From positions 452,772 to 516,771 of the forward strand of contig NZ_JBPOFB010000001.1 of the NCBI RefSeq assembly GCF_051251565.1: 64,000 nucleotides of DNA, given 5' to 3'. The position numbers were made by a program, and so were the translations under genes. Under the pieces are notes generated by a model that made no database searches, was not told the DNA's origin, and saw nothing but the letters and a program-made list of their open reading frames with translations. This document shows, in pieces, positions 50,670-58,856 of the stretch. Within the stretch, counting starts at the first letter, position 1. Each line of letters starts with the position of its first letter. The DNA is from Marivita sp051251565 (GTDB lineage: Bacteria; Pseudomonadota; Alphaproteobacteria; Rhodobacterales; Rhodobacteraceae).

Positions 50670-52049
50670 ATGCTGTCCTCTGCCATGTCATATCCGGCCC
50701 ATATCAGGGCCCTTCTTGTGTTGGGGCTGCCGCTTGTCGGTGGACATATGGCGCAAATGGCGATTGGCCTGACCGACACGATCATGGTCGGCTGGTACGG
50801 GGCCGAGGCGCTGGCGACAGTCACGCTGGCACATACGCTGTTTTTCACGGTGTTCTTCATCGGCACGGGCTTTGCCTGGGCGGTCTTGCCCATGGTCGCC
50901 AAGTTCGCCGCCGAAGGGGATGACGTGAAGGTCCGCCGATCAACCCGGATGGGGTTGTGGTTGTCTGGGCTTTTCAGTTTGCTGATCTTTCCGTTTTTCT
51001 GGTGGTCCGGTGCGGTCCTTCTGGCCTTGGGACAAGACCCCGATATCGCAGCGGGCGCGCAGATCTACCTGCGGATCGTCGCCATCGGAATGTTGCCCGG
51101 CCTGGTGACGATGACGCTCAAGAGCTATTTGGCCGCGTTGGAGAAAACCCAAGTGGTGTTCTGGGTCACAGCCGTTGCAGTGCCGTTCAACGCGGTTGGA
51201 AACTATGCCCTGATCTTTGGCAATTTTGGCTTTCCCGAGATGGGCTTGCAAGGGGCCGCGATTGCGTCTCTCAGCACGCATGTTTTCTCGGCATTGGTCG
51301 TTGTCGGGTACATCTTTGTCTGGGTTCCCGAACATTCCCTCTTTCAGCGGTTTTGGAAATCCGACTGGCAGATGTTTGCAGAGGTGTTTCGTCTGGGCTG
51401 GCCCATTGGCCTGACGACTTTGTCGGAAAGCATGCTGTTTGCGCTGTCGGCGATCATGATGGGCTGGTTGGGAACCATCCCGTTGGCGGCGCATGGCATC
51501 GCAATCCAACTGGCCTCAATGACGTTTATGTTGCATCTCGGCCTGTCGAACGCCGCTACGGTGCGGGCAGGCAATGCGTTTGGCCGCAAGGACTGGCCGC
51601 ATATGGCGCGGGGCGGAGTTGTTGCCTTGGCCATCTCGGGTCTTTTGGCCTTGATGACGGTCGCGGTCTTTGTCGGGTATCCCGAGGCGCTGATTTCGAT
51701 GTTCCTTGACCCGGATGATCCGGCACGGGCCGACATTATCGTGACGGGTGTGATCCTGTTGATCATGGCCGCGCTGTTTCAACTGGTGGACGGGACGCAA
51801 GTTGTTGCGCTGGGCCTGTTGCGCGGAGTGCAGGACACGAAGGTTCCGATGATCCTTGCGGCGGTGTCCTATTTTGGCGTGGGCATGCCTGCGGCATATA
51901 TTCTTGGGTTCACACTTGGTTTTGAAGGTGCGGGTATATGGGCGGGATTGGTGATGGGGCTGGCGGTGGCGGCAGTTCTGTTGAACCATCGGTTCTGGTT
52001 TAAGACAGTACCGGGGCTAAGCCGGATGCCAGCCCCGGCGACAGTCTGA
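50670..52049 (+). CDS. MATE-family multidrug efflux pump (NorM type)
   Basis: The 459-residue protein has 12 predicted helices and the NorM order: LGLPLVGGHMAQMAIGLTDTIMVGWYGAEALATVTLA, FFIGTGFAWAVLPMVAKFAAEGD and, in the second half, LGLSNAATVRAGNAFGRKDW and QVVALGLLRGVQDTKVPM. It belongs to a different MATE subgroup from the DinF-like protein at 34.2 kb. GGAAGA just before ATG 50670 sets the start. It probably exports cationic compounds by H+ or Na+ exchange. Confidence 0.92.
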   Translation: MLSSAMSYPAHIRALLVLGLPLVGGHMAQMAIGLTDTIMVGWYGAEALATVTLAHTLFFTVFFIGTGFAWAVLPMVAKFAAEGDDVKVRRSTRMGLWLSGLFSLLIFPFFWWSGAVLLALGQDPDIAAGAQIYLRIVAIGMLPGLVTMTLKSYLAALEKTQVVFWVTAVAVPFNAVGNYALIFGNFGFPEMGLQGAAIASLSTHVFSALVVVGYIFVWVPEHSLFQRFWKSDWQMFAEVFRLGWPIGLTTLSESMLFALSAIMMGWLGTIPLAAHGIAIQLASMTFMLHLGLSNAATVRAGNAFGRKDWPHMARGGVVALAISGLLALMTVAVFVGYPEALISMFLDPDDPARADIIVTGVILLIMAALFQLVDGTQVVALGLLRGVQDTKVPMILAAVSYFGVGMPAAYILGFTLGFEGAGIWAGLVMGLAVAAVLLNHRFWFKTVPGLSRMPAPATV

Positions 52050-52299
52050 CTTATACCTAGCTTGTCGTGCCCAGCCCTGTGCAAAAATGATCGGCGATCC
52101 TGTGAGTGGTGCGCGAGTGTCTGCGGGACAAGCCGCGCGGCCTTGACAGGGATGGGTAAATTTCAGCGTAGCGGAGGGGTATGGCAGCATCCTTTGAATC
52201 GCCGCGACAGCCCATCCGTCCCGAATGGCGAGGTGCCTTGCGAAGGGGGGGCAGAGCGCATAGAAGCAGCGCGAATTTGCAGTCGCAGGAGGCGGGATC

Positions 52300-53397
52300 A
52301 TGGGCTTTAAAGTGGGTATCGTGGGCTTGCCCAATGTCGGGAAATCGACGCTGTTCAACGCGCTGACCAAGACGGCTGCGGCACAGGCGGCGAACTTTCC
52401 GTTTTGCACGATTGAACCCAACGTGGGCGATGTGGCGGTACCTGATGCGCGGCTTGATGCGCTCGCTGCGATTGCCAAGTCCAAACAGATCATTCCGACG
52501 CGCATCACCTTTGTGGATATTGCCGGTCTGGTCAAAGGCGCGTCGAAGGGCGAAGGCCTTGGCAATCAATTCCTTGCCAACATCCGCGAGGTCGACGCGA
52601 TTGCGCATGTGCTGCGCTGCTTTGAGGATGGCGATGTGGTGCATGTGGACGGCCGGGTTGATCCAGTGGCCGATGCTGAAACCATCGAGACAGAGCTGAT
52701 GCTGGCCGATATCGAAAGCCTGGAAAAGCGGCTTCAGAACATCGTGCGCAAGGTGCGCGGCGGTGACAAGGAAGCGGTGCAGCAGGAACGCTTGATGCGC
52801 GCCGCATTGGCCGCATTGGAAGAAGGTCGTCCCGCACGTACCGTTCCGGTCGATGCCGACGACGCCAAGGCGTGGGAGATGCTGCAATTGCTGACAACAA
52901 AGCCCGTTCTGTACGTCTGCAACGTGTCCGAGGCGGACGCCGCAGACGGCAACGCGATGTCCAACGCCGTCGGCGAGATGGCCGCGTCACAGGGCAACAG
53001 CCACGTGGTGATTTCCGCTCAGATCGAAGAAGAGATCAGCCAGTTGGACGATGACGAGGCCAAGGAGTTCCTATCCGAAATGGGGCTTGAGGAACCTGGT
53101 CTCGACCGGGTGATCCGCGCGGGCTATGCGTTGCTCCAGTTGGAAACCTATTTCACCGTCGGCCCCAAAGAAGCCCGCGCCTGGACCATCCCCCACGGGA
53201 CCGCCGCGCCGCAAGCGGCGGGCGTGATCCACGGGGATTTTGAAAAAGGCTTCATCCGCGCCGAAACCATCGCCTTTGACGATTACATCGCTTTGGGCGG
53301 TGAAACCCCGTGCAAAGAGGCCGGAAAGATGCGCGCCGAAGGCAAAACCTATGTCGTCAAAGACGGCGACGTGCTGCATTTCTTGTTCAACACGTAA
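52300..53397 (+). CDS. ychF: Ribosome-binding ATPase YchF
   Basis: This 365-residue Obg-related protein (OLA1/YchF) hydrolyses ATP rather than GTP and takes part in translation and stress control. The P-loop GLPNVGKSTLFN is at about 8-19, the switch PFCTIEPNVG and DIAGLVKGASKGEGLGNQFL follow, and NVSE replaces the usual guanine motif NKxD. It has a coiled coil in the middle and a C-terminal TGS domain (ARAWTIPHGTAAPQAAGVIH). Start ATG 52300 follows GGAGG. It stands just before the tRNA-Ser gene. Confidence 0.97.
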   Translation: MGFKVGIVGLPNVGKSTLFNALTKTAAAQAANFPFCTIEPNVGDVAVPDARLDALAAIAKSKQIIPTRITFVDIAGLVKGASKGEGLGNQFLANIREVDAIAHVLRCFEDGDVVHVDGRVDPVADAETIETELMLADIESLEKRLQNIVRKVRGGDKEAVQQERLMRAALAALEEGRPARTVPVDADDAKAWEMLQLLTTKPVLYVCNVSEADAADGNAMSNAVGEMAASQGNSHVVISAQIEEEISQLDDDEAKEFLSEMGLEEPGLDRVIRAGYALLQLETYFTVGPKEARAWTIPHGTAAPQAAGVIHGDFEKGFIRAETIAFDDYIALGGETPCKEAGKMRAEGKTYVVKDGDVLHFLFNT

Positions 53398-53470
53398 GGC
53401 GCGAAAAAACTTGCCCTGTAGGTGGTTTCCACCCTTGTCCCCGCCTGCACAGGTCACTAAACGGGTCGGC

Positions 53471-53560
53471 GGAGATGTGGCCGAGTGGTCGAAGGCGCTC
53501 CCCTGCTAAGGGAGTAGGCGGGAAACCGTCTCGAGGGTTCGAATCCCTTCGTCTCCGCCA
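53471..53560 (+). tRNA. tRNA-Ser (anticodon GCU)
   Basis: The 90-base gene includes the 3' CCA. GGAGATG pairs with CGTCTCC (acceptor), the anticodon stem CTCCC/GGGAG encloses CTGCTAA with anticodon GCT, the extra arm is long as in class II tRNAs, and the T arm is GAGGG-TTCGAAT-CCCTT. It reads AGC/AGU serine codons. Its 3' end is the likely integration site of the downstream island. Confidence 0.95.
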
Positions 53561-53650
53561 TTTTCCTCAAAATCGCTATCCGCCAAAATACTGATAGTAG
53601 GGCGGAATTCGGCATTTTCGTGCCGATGGCGGTGTTTGGTCCGCTTGATT

Positions 53651-53682
53651 TGCTGCACATTCTGCTACACAATTTGCTGCAC
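53651..53682. repeat. Three 12-bp-spaced direct repeats upstream of the integrase
   Basis: TGCTGCAC (53651), TGCTACAC (53663) and TGCTGCAC (53675) repeat with an exact 12-base period and are followed by AAATG. They lie between the tRNA-Ser end and the integrase start. They could be binding sites for the integrase or an excisionase. Confidence 0.6.
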
Positions 53683-53701
53683 AAATGGGGGTTTCTCCGC
53701 C

Positions 53702-54970
53702 ATGAGCATCGCCAAACGAGGCCGTCTCTACCACCTCCGCCGCCGTGTACCGCGCCGGTATCGGGGCATCGAGCCGCGCGAAACCGTCTGGATCAGCCTG
53801 CACACCGATTCCGAGACCGTGGCCCGCAGCAAGGCAGATCGCGCGTGGAGCCAGATGGTCGATGCCTGGGAGGCGCGCCTGGCCGGGAACAGTGTGGATG
53901 CGGACGCGCGCTACGAAGCCGCGCGCGACCTCGCCCGGGCGCGAGGCTTTCGGTATCTGGACGCGGGTGCAGTGGCCAAGCTGCCTGTTGAGGACGTTGT
54001 CGAACGCATCGAGGCCATTCCGACGCCAGCGAACCAGCCCGATGCTATCGAGGCCGCCGCTCTTCTCGGCACCGTCGCCGAACCCCGGATCACGGTCTCC
54101 AAGGCGCTGGAACTTTACTGGACGCTTGCCAAGGAGAAGACCCTCGGCAAGAGCGAGGACCAACTTCGCCGCTGGGAAGCGCCGCGCAAGAAGGCGGTGA
54201 AGAACTTCGTCGCGGTCGTCGGCGACAAGGAGATCGCCAACATCACCCGCGACGACATGCTCGACTTCCGCCAGCATTGGCTCGACCGGATCGAGGCGGG
54301 TGAGGTCACCGCGAACTCGGCCAACAAGGACCTCATCCACCTCGGCGATGTGTTGAAGACCGTCAACACCATGAAGCGGTTGGGTCTGTCCCTGCCGCTT
54401 GGTGAGTTGTCCTTCAAGGAGGGCGAAAAGCAGACCCGCCCGCCGTTCAGTGAGGACTGGATCAGGATGCGGCTGCTCGCGCCCGGCGCGCTCGACGGGT
54501 TGAATGGTCAGGCGCGCGCGTTGCTGCTGGGGATGATCAACACGGGCTACCGGCCCTCCGAAGGCGCAGCGCTCACGGCGGACACGATCCGGCTGGACTG
54601 CGACGTTCCCCATATCTCCATCGAACCGGAGGGACGGCAGTTGAAGAGCCACTACGCCCGACGGGTGATCCCGCTGGCGGGCGTCTCGCTGGAGGCCTTC
54701 ATGCAGTTTCCCGACGGCTTCCCCCGCTACCGCAACCGGGCTACGCTCAGCGCGGTCGTCAACAAGTTCCTCCGCGCCAACGGCCTGCTCGAGACCCCGC
54801 GCCACTCGATGTATTCCCTGCGCCATGCCTTCGAGGACCGCATGCTCGCCGCCGGGATCGACGACCGGATCAGGCGTGACCTGTTCGGTCACCGGCTCGA
54901 CCGGGAACGGTACGGCAAGGGCGCGTCGCTTGAACATGTCGCCGAACTCGTCGCCCGCATCGCCTTCTGA
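53702..54970 (+). CDS. Tyrosine-type site-specific recombinase (phage/island integrase)
   Basis: The 422-residue protein starts MSIAKRGRLYHLRRRVPRRY, typical of DUF6538-like N-termini of Rhodobacterales integrases, followed by a SAM-like core-binding domain (about 140-245). The catalytic domain has GMINTGYRPSEGAAL (first Arg), HSMYSLRHAFEDRML (His/Arg) and LFGHRLDRERYGKG (His and nucleophilic Tyr). It is encoded next to tRNA-Ser, as is usual for tRNA-targeting integrases, so it probably inserted this island. An upstream 22-residue frame extension encodes the 12-bp repeats and is not coding in my view. Confidence 0.93.
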   Translation: MSIAKRGRLYHLRRRVPRRYRGIEPRETVWISLHTDSETVARSKADRAWSQMVDAWEARLAGNSVDADARYEAARDLARARGFRYLDAGAVAKLPVEDVVERIEAIPTPANQPDAIEAAALLGTVAEPRITVSKALELYWTLAKEKTLGKSEDQLRRWEAPRKKAVKNFVAVVGDKEIANITRDDMLDFRQHWLDRIEAGEVTANSANKDLIHLGDVLKTVNTMKRLGLSLPLGELSFKEGEKQTRPPFSEDWIRMRLLAPGALDGLNGQARALLLGMINTGYRPSEGAALTADTIRLDCDVPHISIEPEGRQLKSHYARRVIPLAGVSLEAFMQFPDGFPRYRNRATLSAVVNKFLRANGLLETPRHSMYSLRHAFEDRMLAAGIDDRIRRDLFGHRLDRERYGKGASLEHVAELVARIAF

Positions 54971-55197
54971 GCCAGCAGCGCCCGCGCCCGACGCTGCGCC
55001 TCCGACAGCCGCTTCTCTTTCTTCACGGCCGTGGCCAACTCCGCTTCCAGCCGCTCGAAGACCGGCGCGAAGGACGGGTCATTCGCAACCAGCGTGGCCA
55101 CCTTCACCAGCGCCGCCTCGATCCGCGCAGCATCGACCGGCTGGGCCGGTTCGGTGTGTGTTGCTGATGGGCGTGACGGTGCCATGTCGAGCAGCAT
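54889..55197 (-). CDS. Small island protein convergent with the integrase
   Basis: The 102-residue product reads MLLDMAPSRPSATHTEPAQP then VDAARIEAALVKVATLVAND, PSFAPVFERLEAELATAVKK and SEAQRRARALLAQK. The middle is a clear helical repeat, repeatedly seen in small proteins next to integrases in Rhodobacterales. The C-terminal 25 residues (MRATSSATCSSDAPLPYRSR) overlap the integrase gene by 82 bases and look like antisense sequence. ATG 55185 is an alternative start. No function is known. Confidence 0.55.
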   Translation of the reverse strand: MLLDMAPSRPSATHTEPAQPVDAARIEAALVKVATLVANDPSFAPVFERLEAELATAVKKEKRLSEAQRRARALLAQKAMRATSSATCSSDAPLPYRSRSSR

Positions 55198-55993
55198 GAG
55201 GCGGCGCGTGCGTCTTGTGCAGAGCAAGCGACCGCGCCGCGCAAAACGGCCTGTCACAGCGTGCAAATCGGACGGCGAGCCTCCCAAACGCGCGGCTCAA
55301 ATCGAAGCACCGAAGTCGGCATCTTGGCGGTCGCGCCCGGCCCCCGACTCATGCATCTGGGAGCGTCGCCCGAGACTGCATGTTTGGGACTTTGAACGCG
55401 CGCCAAGAGCTGGTTTCGGAGGGCTGCGGAAGACAACAGGAAGAAGGGTAAGATAAAAGCGCCTGCCACGAATGCCGCAAGTCACTGACGTGACTAGCGT
55501 TTTCGCGTGCATGCAAATCGGTCGTGTGCAGGTTTCCTGCAATTTCGCAGTTTTTTCAGACCGCTGGTATGCACACTGCGGAAACCTGCTCTTTGCAGCC
55601 ACTCCGTAGACGAGGCGACGAGTCCTAGCATCGAGAGTTGGTATCTTGCGCCCAACAATGGGAGCGCAAGATAAAAGAGGTGCGGCAACACGTGCCTAGG
55701 TGTCTGATGTTGATGAAGAAATTGCACGGCAACCCTCCAACCCTTGCCGCTCAAAGGCACCTAAATATCTGATTTGGCGTTGAATTTGACGCCGCAAAAA
55801 ACGCCCATCGGGAATGTGCCGCTGAATTATTCCCGCAAAGTCAGTGCGTTAGCTGTGTTGCCGCCGCATCACGTAAAGGGGTGCGGCTGAATAAAGCCAG
55901 TGACAACAACCAGTTGCCTGCCAAATGCAGCAACCCTTTTATCTCGCGCTCCATTGATGCGCTGTCTCCGTGGCCGGGTCTTGTCGACACAAT
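55198..55993. other. Island stretch without a convincing gene, bearing short repeats
   Basis: No supported gene is seen in about 800 bases. It carries three copies of an AGATAAAAG-centred motif: 55454-55462, 55669-55677 and, inverted, 55936-55944. It also has a 9-base inverted repeat (ATCTTGCGC/GCGCAAGAT, 55643-55672). It could hold gene remnants or recombination sites. Confidence 0.5.
55661..55952. repeat. 17-bp inverted repeat pair GGAGCGCRAGATAAAAG
   Basis: GGAGCGCAAGATAAAAG at 55661-55677 is inverted at 55936-55952 with one difference. Similarity extends a few bases on both sides (CAATGG before, TGC after). It brackets about 260 bases, so a small mobile or regulatory element is possible. 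Confidence 0.5.
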
Positions 55994-56830
55994 TCAGTGA
56001 AAGCTTGCTTGAAAGCTGGTCGCCGTGAGCGATACATGCGCATCAAGCGGCGGGCGCAACTCGAAGGCCTTGGGCGTTCGTGCGAAGTTCCAGAGGCGAA
56101 ACAAGCACCATTCCTCGCGCCGTTCATCTGCCACTGCAAGCTCATTGCGCGAGATATGGAACGGCGTGCGTTCCCACCCATTTGTGGTTTTGACCTCGAT
56201 CAGGCGCTGCCGCCCGTCTGCATCGAAACCGGCAATATCGTAGCCTGCGCCATCCCCGTCTTCTTCCGAAACCCAGCGGATTTGCTGCGCAAGATCCTCT
56301 CGCCCCACTGCCGTCAGAGCGTCACGCTCGTACTTCAAGACGCGCTCTTCCCCGGCCTTGCCAAGGGCGCGGTTTCGTTCATCCCGCGCGGCCACGTCGA
56401 ACTTTCGGGCGATGTGGAGCATCTGCTCAAGCTCGTCCGGCGGCGGTTGGTTGGTCAAGGTCGGTGCAGGCCCGACCCAGAGTTGCGCCGCCTCGGCCAA
56501 GCCTTCCATCGGCCGGGAAGAAAGGGAACGATGCGCCCAGTCTGGGTTCATCGCCAACCAGCGAGCGACGGCGTCGATCAAACTGTCCTGGAAGTTGAAC
56601 GCCGGTTTGTACCCGGTGATCCAGACTTCACCGAGCCCCTTGAGCACAGCGCTGATGTTCTGATGTTTGAACTCAACCGACCCTTCCGAACGGTTGTTGA
56701 GGTGCGGCAGAAGCTGCCGCCGATGCTCCGCTTTGTTGTAGGGACGGCCTGTCACATCGTCAGCCAACATCGCGAAATAGTCCGCGACGATCAGGTCATT
56801 CTCTGCATCTGTCCACGCTTGGCTCGACAT
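55994..56830 (-). CDS. DUF3883 domain protein, possible PD-(D/E)XK nuclease
   Basis: The 278-residue protein has two parts. Residues 5-92 (AWTDAENDLIVADYFAMLAD, GRPYNKAEHRRQLLPHLNNR, KHQNISAVLKGLGEVWITGY) form a helical domain seen fused to several nuclease types. Residues 155-260 match DUF3883: GKAGEERVLKYER, then GYDIAGFDADGRQRLIEVKTT. D198 and E212-x-K214 have the spacing of a PD-(D/E)XK nuclease core. DUF3883 occurs in restriction and defence proteins, so a DNA-directed defence role is inferred. It stands alone in the island. Confidence 0.8.
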   Translation of the reverse strand: MSSQAWTDAENDLIVADYFAMLADDVTGRPYNKAEHRRQLLPHLNNRSEGSVEFKHQNISAVLKGLGEVWITGYKPAFNFQDSLIDAVARWLAMNPDWAHRSLSSRPMEGLAEAAQLWVGPAPTLTNQPPPDELEQMLHIARKFDVAARDERNRALGKAGEERVLKYERDALTAVGREDLAQQIRWVSEEDGDGAGYDIAGFDADGRQRLIEVKTTNGWERTPFHISRNELAVADERREEWCLFRLWNFARTPKAFELRPPLDAHVSLTATSFQASFH

Positions 56831-57021
56831 TGCGCCAAGCTAGGGCAAGGTCTGTCTGATGTCACGAAGACACAGGATGCAGACTTTCACTGCGGTAGGC
56901 TCCAAGGTCGGCTGTGCGGGACAAACCCGACATTGGTGTTTTGCTATGTTGCTGCCGCAGCATTTACTCGCATGTGCGGCTGGTTCCATGCTGCGATGCA
57001 GCCCTAGTCGCGGAAGCCGCC

Positions 57022-57047
57022 ATCCACTGATACCGGTGTCAGTGGAT
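57022..57047. promoter_or_regulatory. Orphan LacI-family-type operator palindrome
   Basis: ATCCACTGA at 57022-57030 is inverted at 57039-57047 around TACCGGTG, giving a 26-base palindrome with one mismatched pair. The centre TGATACCGGTGTCA fits the CG-centred operators of LacI-family sugar repressors. No LacI gene is in the window. Confidence 0.5.
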
Positions 57048-57089
57048 TCCAGACCGACCCTTCGCCGCATCGTGCATGAATTAGCAGAG

Positions 57090-57118
57090 GGTAGGACAAA
57101 TCCTACCTTGGGTTTTTG
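57090..57118 (+). terminator. Terminator-like hairpin without an assigned gene
   Basis: GGTAGGA (57090-57096) pairs perfectly with TCCTACC (57101-57107) around CAAA. A TTTTT run follows six bases later. No plus-strand gene ends nearby, so it may be a remnant. Confidence 0.4.
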
Positions 57119-57243
57119 ATCTTTGCTCGTTTTTCATTTCAACGGGGAATTGCTGGAAAAAGCGCGCTACTTCGCGCTCCAACAACGTGAGCCGTGAGCG
57201 AACATAGCAAAGAGAATACACTTCGAGCATGGACGCACATGTC

Positions 57244-57906
57244 CTAGCTCTTTGCGACCGCCTTTTCGAAGTCGTCGAATGCGACAATAGATTTGTCTGA
57301 TGTCATCAAGTCCATTGCGACTGCCGGCGCAATTGTGAAGTGGTCGTGCCCTTGAAGCGCCAACGTCACCATCTGTTCTGCCGATCTGAGGGAGGCAATA
57401 AGGACTTTGCAATCAGACATGTCGCCTTTGTTCATCGCCGCCATCGCTGCCAAGTTCGCTTCGCCGTCAATGCCAGCTTCCATCATGCGACCAAAGTAGG
57501 GGGCGATGAAATCCGCGCCTAGCGCTTTGGCAACAACCATCTGTTTCGCATCATAGCAGGCCGTCATCAAAATGCGGCCACCCAATGCCTTGATGCGCGG
57601 CGTGGCGCGAATTGCGCCTTCGACCAACGGGATTTTGACAACCGTTTCTATCCCGATGTTCTTTCCGACGCCATAGAGGTTGGCGGCCCAATCAACGTAA
57701 CTCTCCGTGGGTCCATAGACCTGTGCGTGAAGCTCCTTTGCACCCAGATCCTTCGCGCGTGCTGCCATATCGGCCCAATCAATCGTCGGATAATCCAGAC
57801 CTGCACGCACGGCCAGCAATGGATTGGTTGTAATGCCGTGAAACATGCCCGTAGGTATAAGGTCGGCCCACGCTGCCCTGTCAGCTGTATCTAGGTATAG
57901 CTTCAT
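57244..57906 (-). CDS. Transaldolase / fructose-6-phosphate aldolase family protein
   Basis: The 220-residue protein is of the short FSA/TalC type: MKLYLDTADRAAWADLIPTG, ITTNPLLAVRAG, the Schiff-base Lys in ETVVKIPLVEGAIRATP and TACYDAKQMVVAKALGADFIAPYFGRM. FSA enzymes split fructose-6-phosphate; transaldolase proper moves dihydroxyacetone units. With a PfkB kinase and a sugar importer beside it, an aldol cleavage of the phosphorylated sugar is the natural reading. The start overlaps the kinase stop by four bases. Confidence 0.87.
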   Translation of the reverse strand: MKLYLDTADRAAWADLIPTGMFHGITTNPLLAVRAGLDYPTIDWADMAARAKDLGAKELHAQVYGPTESYVDWAANLYGVGKNIGIETVVKIPLVEGAIRATPRIKALGGRILMTACYDAKQMVVAKALGADFIAPYFGRMMEAGIDGEANLAAMAAMNKGDMSDCKVLIASLRSAEQMVTLALQGHDHFTIAPAVAMDLMTSDKSIVAFDDFEKAVAKS

Positions 57907-58856
57907 ATTGTACCCCTAACTAACGCGACCTCAATAGCCTTTGTCGTGGGCGGGGCACACCCTTCTTTTGTGCAATTCAGGCAAGCTGCAAAAAGAGCGC
58001 GGCGCATAATTCGGTTTAACGCGGCAGCATCTAGGTCTGAAGCATTGGAACCGGCCAATTGGGCAAGCAACGTCGCCATAAATGTGTCTCCTGCGCCGAT
58101 GGTGTCGACAAGCCCGCGCAGGGTCGGGTTCTCATTGGAACAATGCAGGGAACGGGTCCAACATTCGGCCCCATCTGGCCCCTTGGTCAAGGCAACAAGG
58201 CGCGCTTGGGTTTGTGTCAGAAGCGTTGTCATCGCGGTGTCTTGGTCAACGTCCGGATAAATCCAGGCAAGGTCTTCATCACTGAGTTTGACAATTTTCG
58301 CAGAGGCGAGAAGTCGGACAAAACGCAAGCGATATGCGGACGGATCTGCAATGAGAGACGGCCGAACATTTGGATCCAGCGATGTCGATAAGCCGCGCTT
58401 TGCCGCTGCGTGAAAAACGGCTTCCCAAGCGTCTGCATCGTGGCCACCTGCAAAGGCTAAGGAGCCTGCGTGAAAATGTGCTGCCGCGTCGGGTATGGCG
58501 GCGGTGATACTGTCTTGCGTGACCTGTCGCTCTGCCGTTTCTTCTCGGTGCAAGGTGTAGCTCGGCACGCCCTCTTTTAGCGTCACAATAGCTTGGGTGG
58601 TTGGCGCTGAAACGCGCGCTCCCGTTGCTGAAACGCCTTCTTTGTGCAGATGCGTTGCTAAGCGTTCCCCAAAATCATCTGTCGAGATCGGCGTCACGAA
58701 GTGTGCAGTCTGCCCTTGTCGGGCAAGGGCAACTGAAACGTTGTAGGGTGAACCACCAAGATTGTCTGTTTTCCGGCTCGCCCCATCCGCAGACACAGTT
58801 AAAACCGTGTCGATCAGGTTTTCACCCCCTACAGCTATTATCGCTTTAGGCGGCAT
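57903..58856 (-). CDS. PfkB-family carbohydrate kinase (fructokinase-like)
   Basis: The 317-residue kinase starts MPPKAIIAVGGENLIDTVLT and has NLGGSPYNVSVALARQG (sugar binding), PNVRPSLIADPSAYRLRFVR and the catalytic GLVDTIGAGDTFMATLLAQLA with the Asp base and anion hole. This is the fructokinase/ribokinase fold. ATG 58856 overlaps the permease gene by 11 bases. It should phosphorylate the imported sugar, most simply fructose, in the manner of frcK in Sinorhizobium; the exact sugar is not proven. Confidence 0.9.
   Translation of the reverse strand: MPPKAIIAVGGENLIDTVLTVSADGASRKTDNLGGSPYNVSVALARQGQTAHFVTPISTDDFGERLATHLHKEGVSATGARVSAPTTQAIVTLKEGVPSYTLHREETAERQVTQDSITAAIPDAAAHFHAGSLAFAGGHDADAWEAVFHAAAKRGLSTSLDPNVRPSLIADPSAYRLRFVRLLASAKIVKLSDEDLAWIYPDVDQDTAMTTLLTQTQARLVALTKGPDGAECWTRSLHCSNENPTLRGLVDTIGAGDTFMATLLAQLAGSNASDLDAAALNRIMRRALFAACLNCTKEGCAPPTTKAIEVALVRGTI

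Larger units (their letters stand above)
56831..57243. other. Non-coding stretch between the DUF3883 gene and the sugar cluster
   Basis: No gene is supported. It contains a 26-base palindrome with a LacI-family-like centre and a terminator-like hairpin, both listed separately. Short open frames here show no pattern I recognise. Confidence 0.55.

Noticed and set aside
55494..55760. 88-codon minus-strand frame in the gene-free island region
   Set aside because: No recognisable motif, no ribosome-binding site, and it spans the inverted-repeat motifs.
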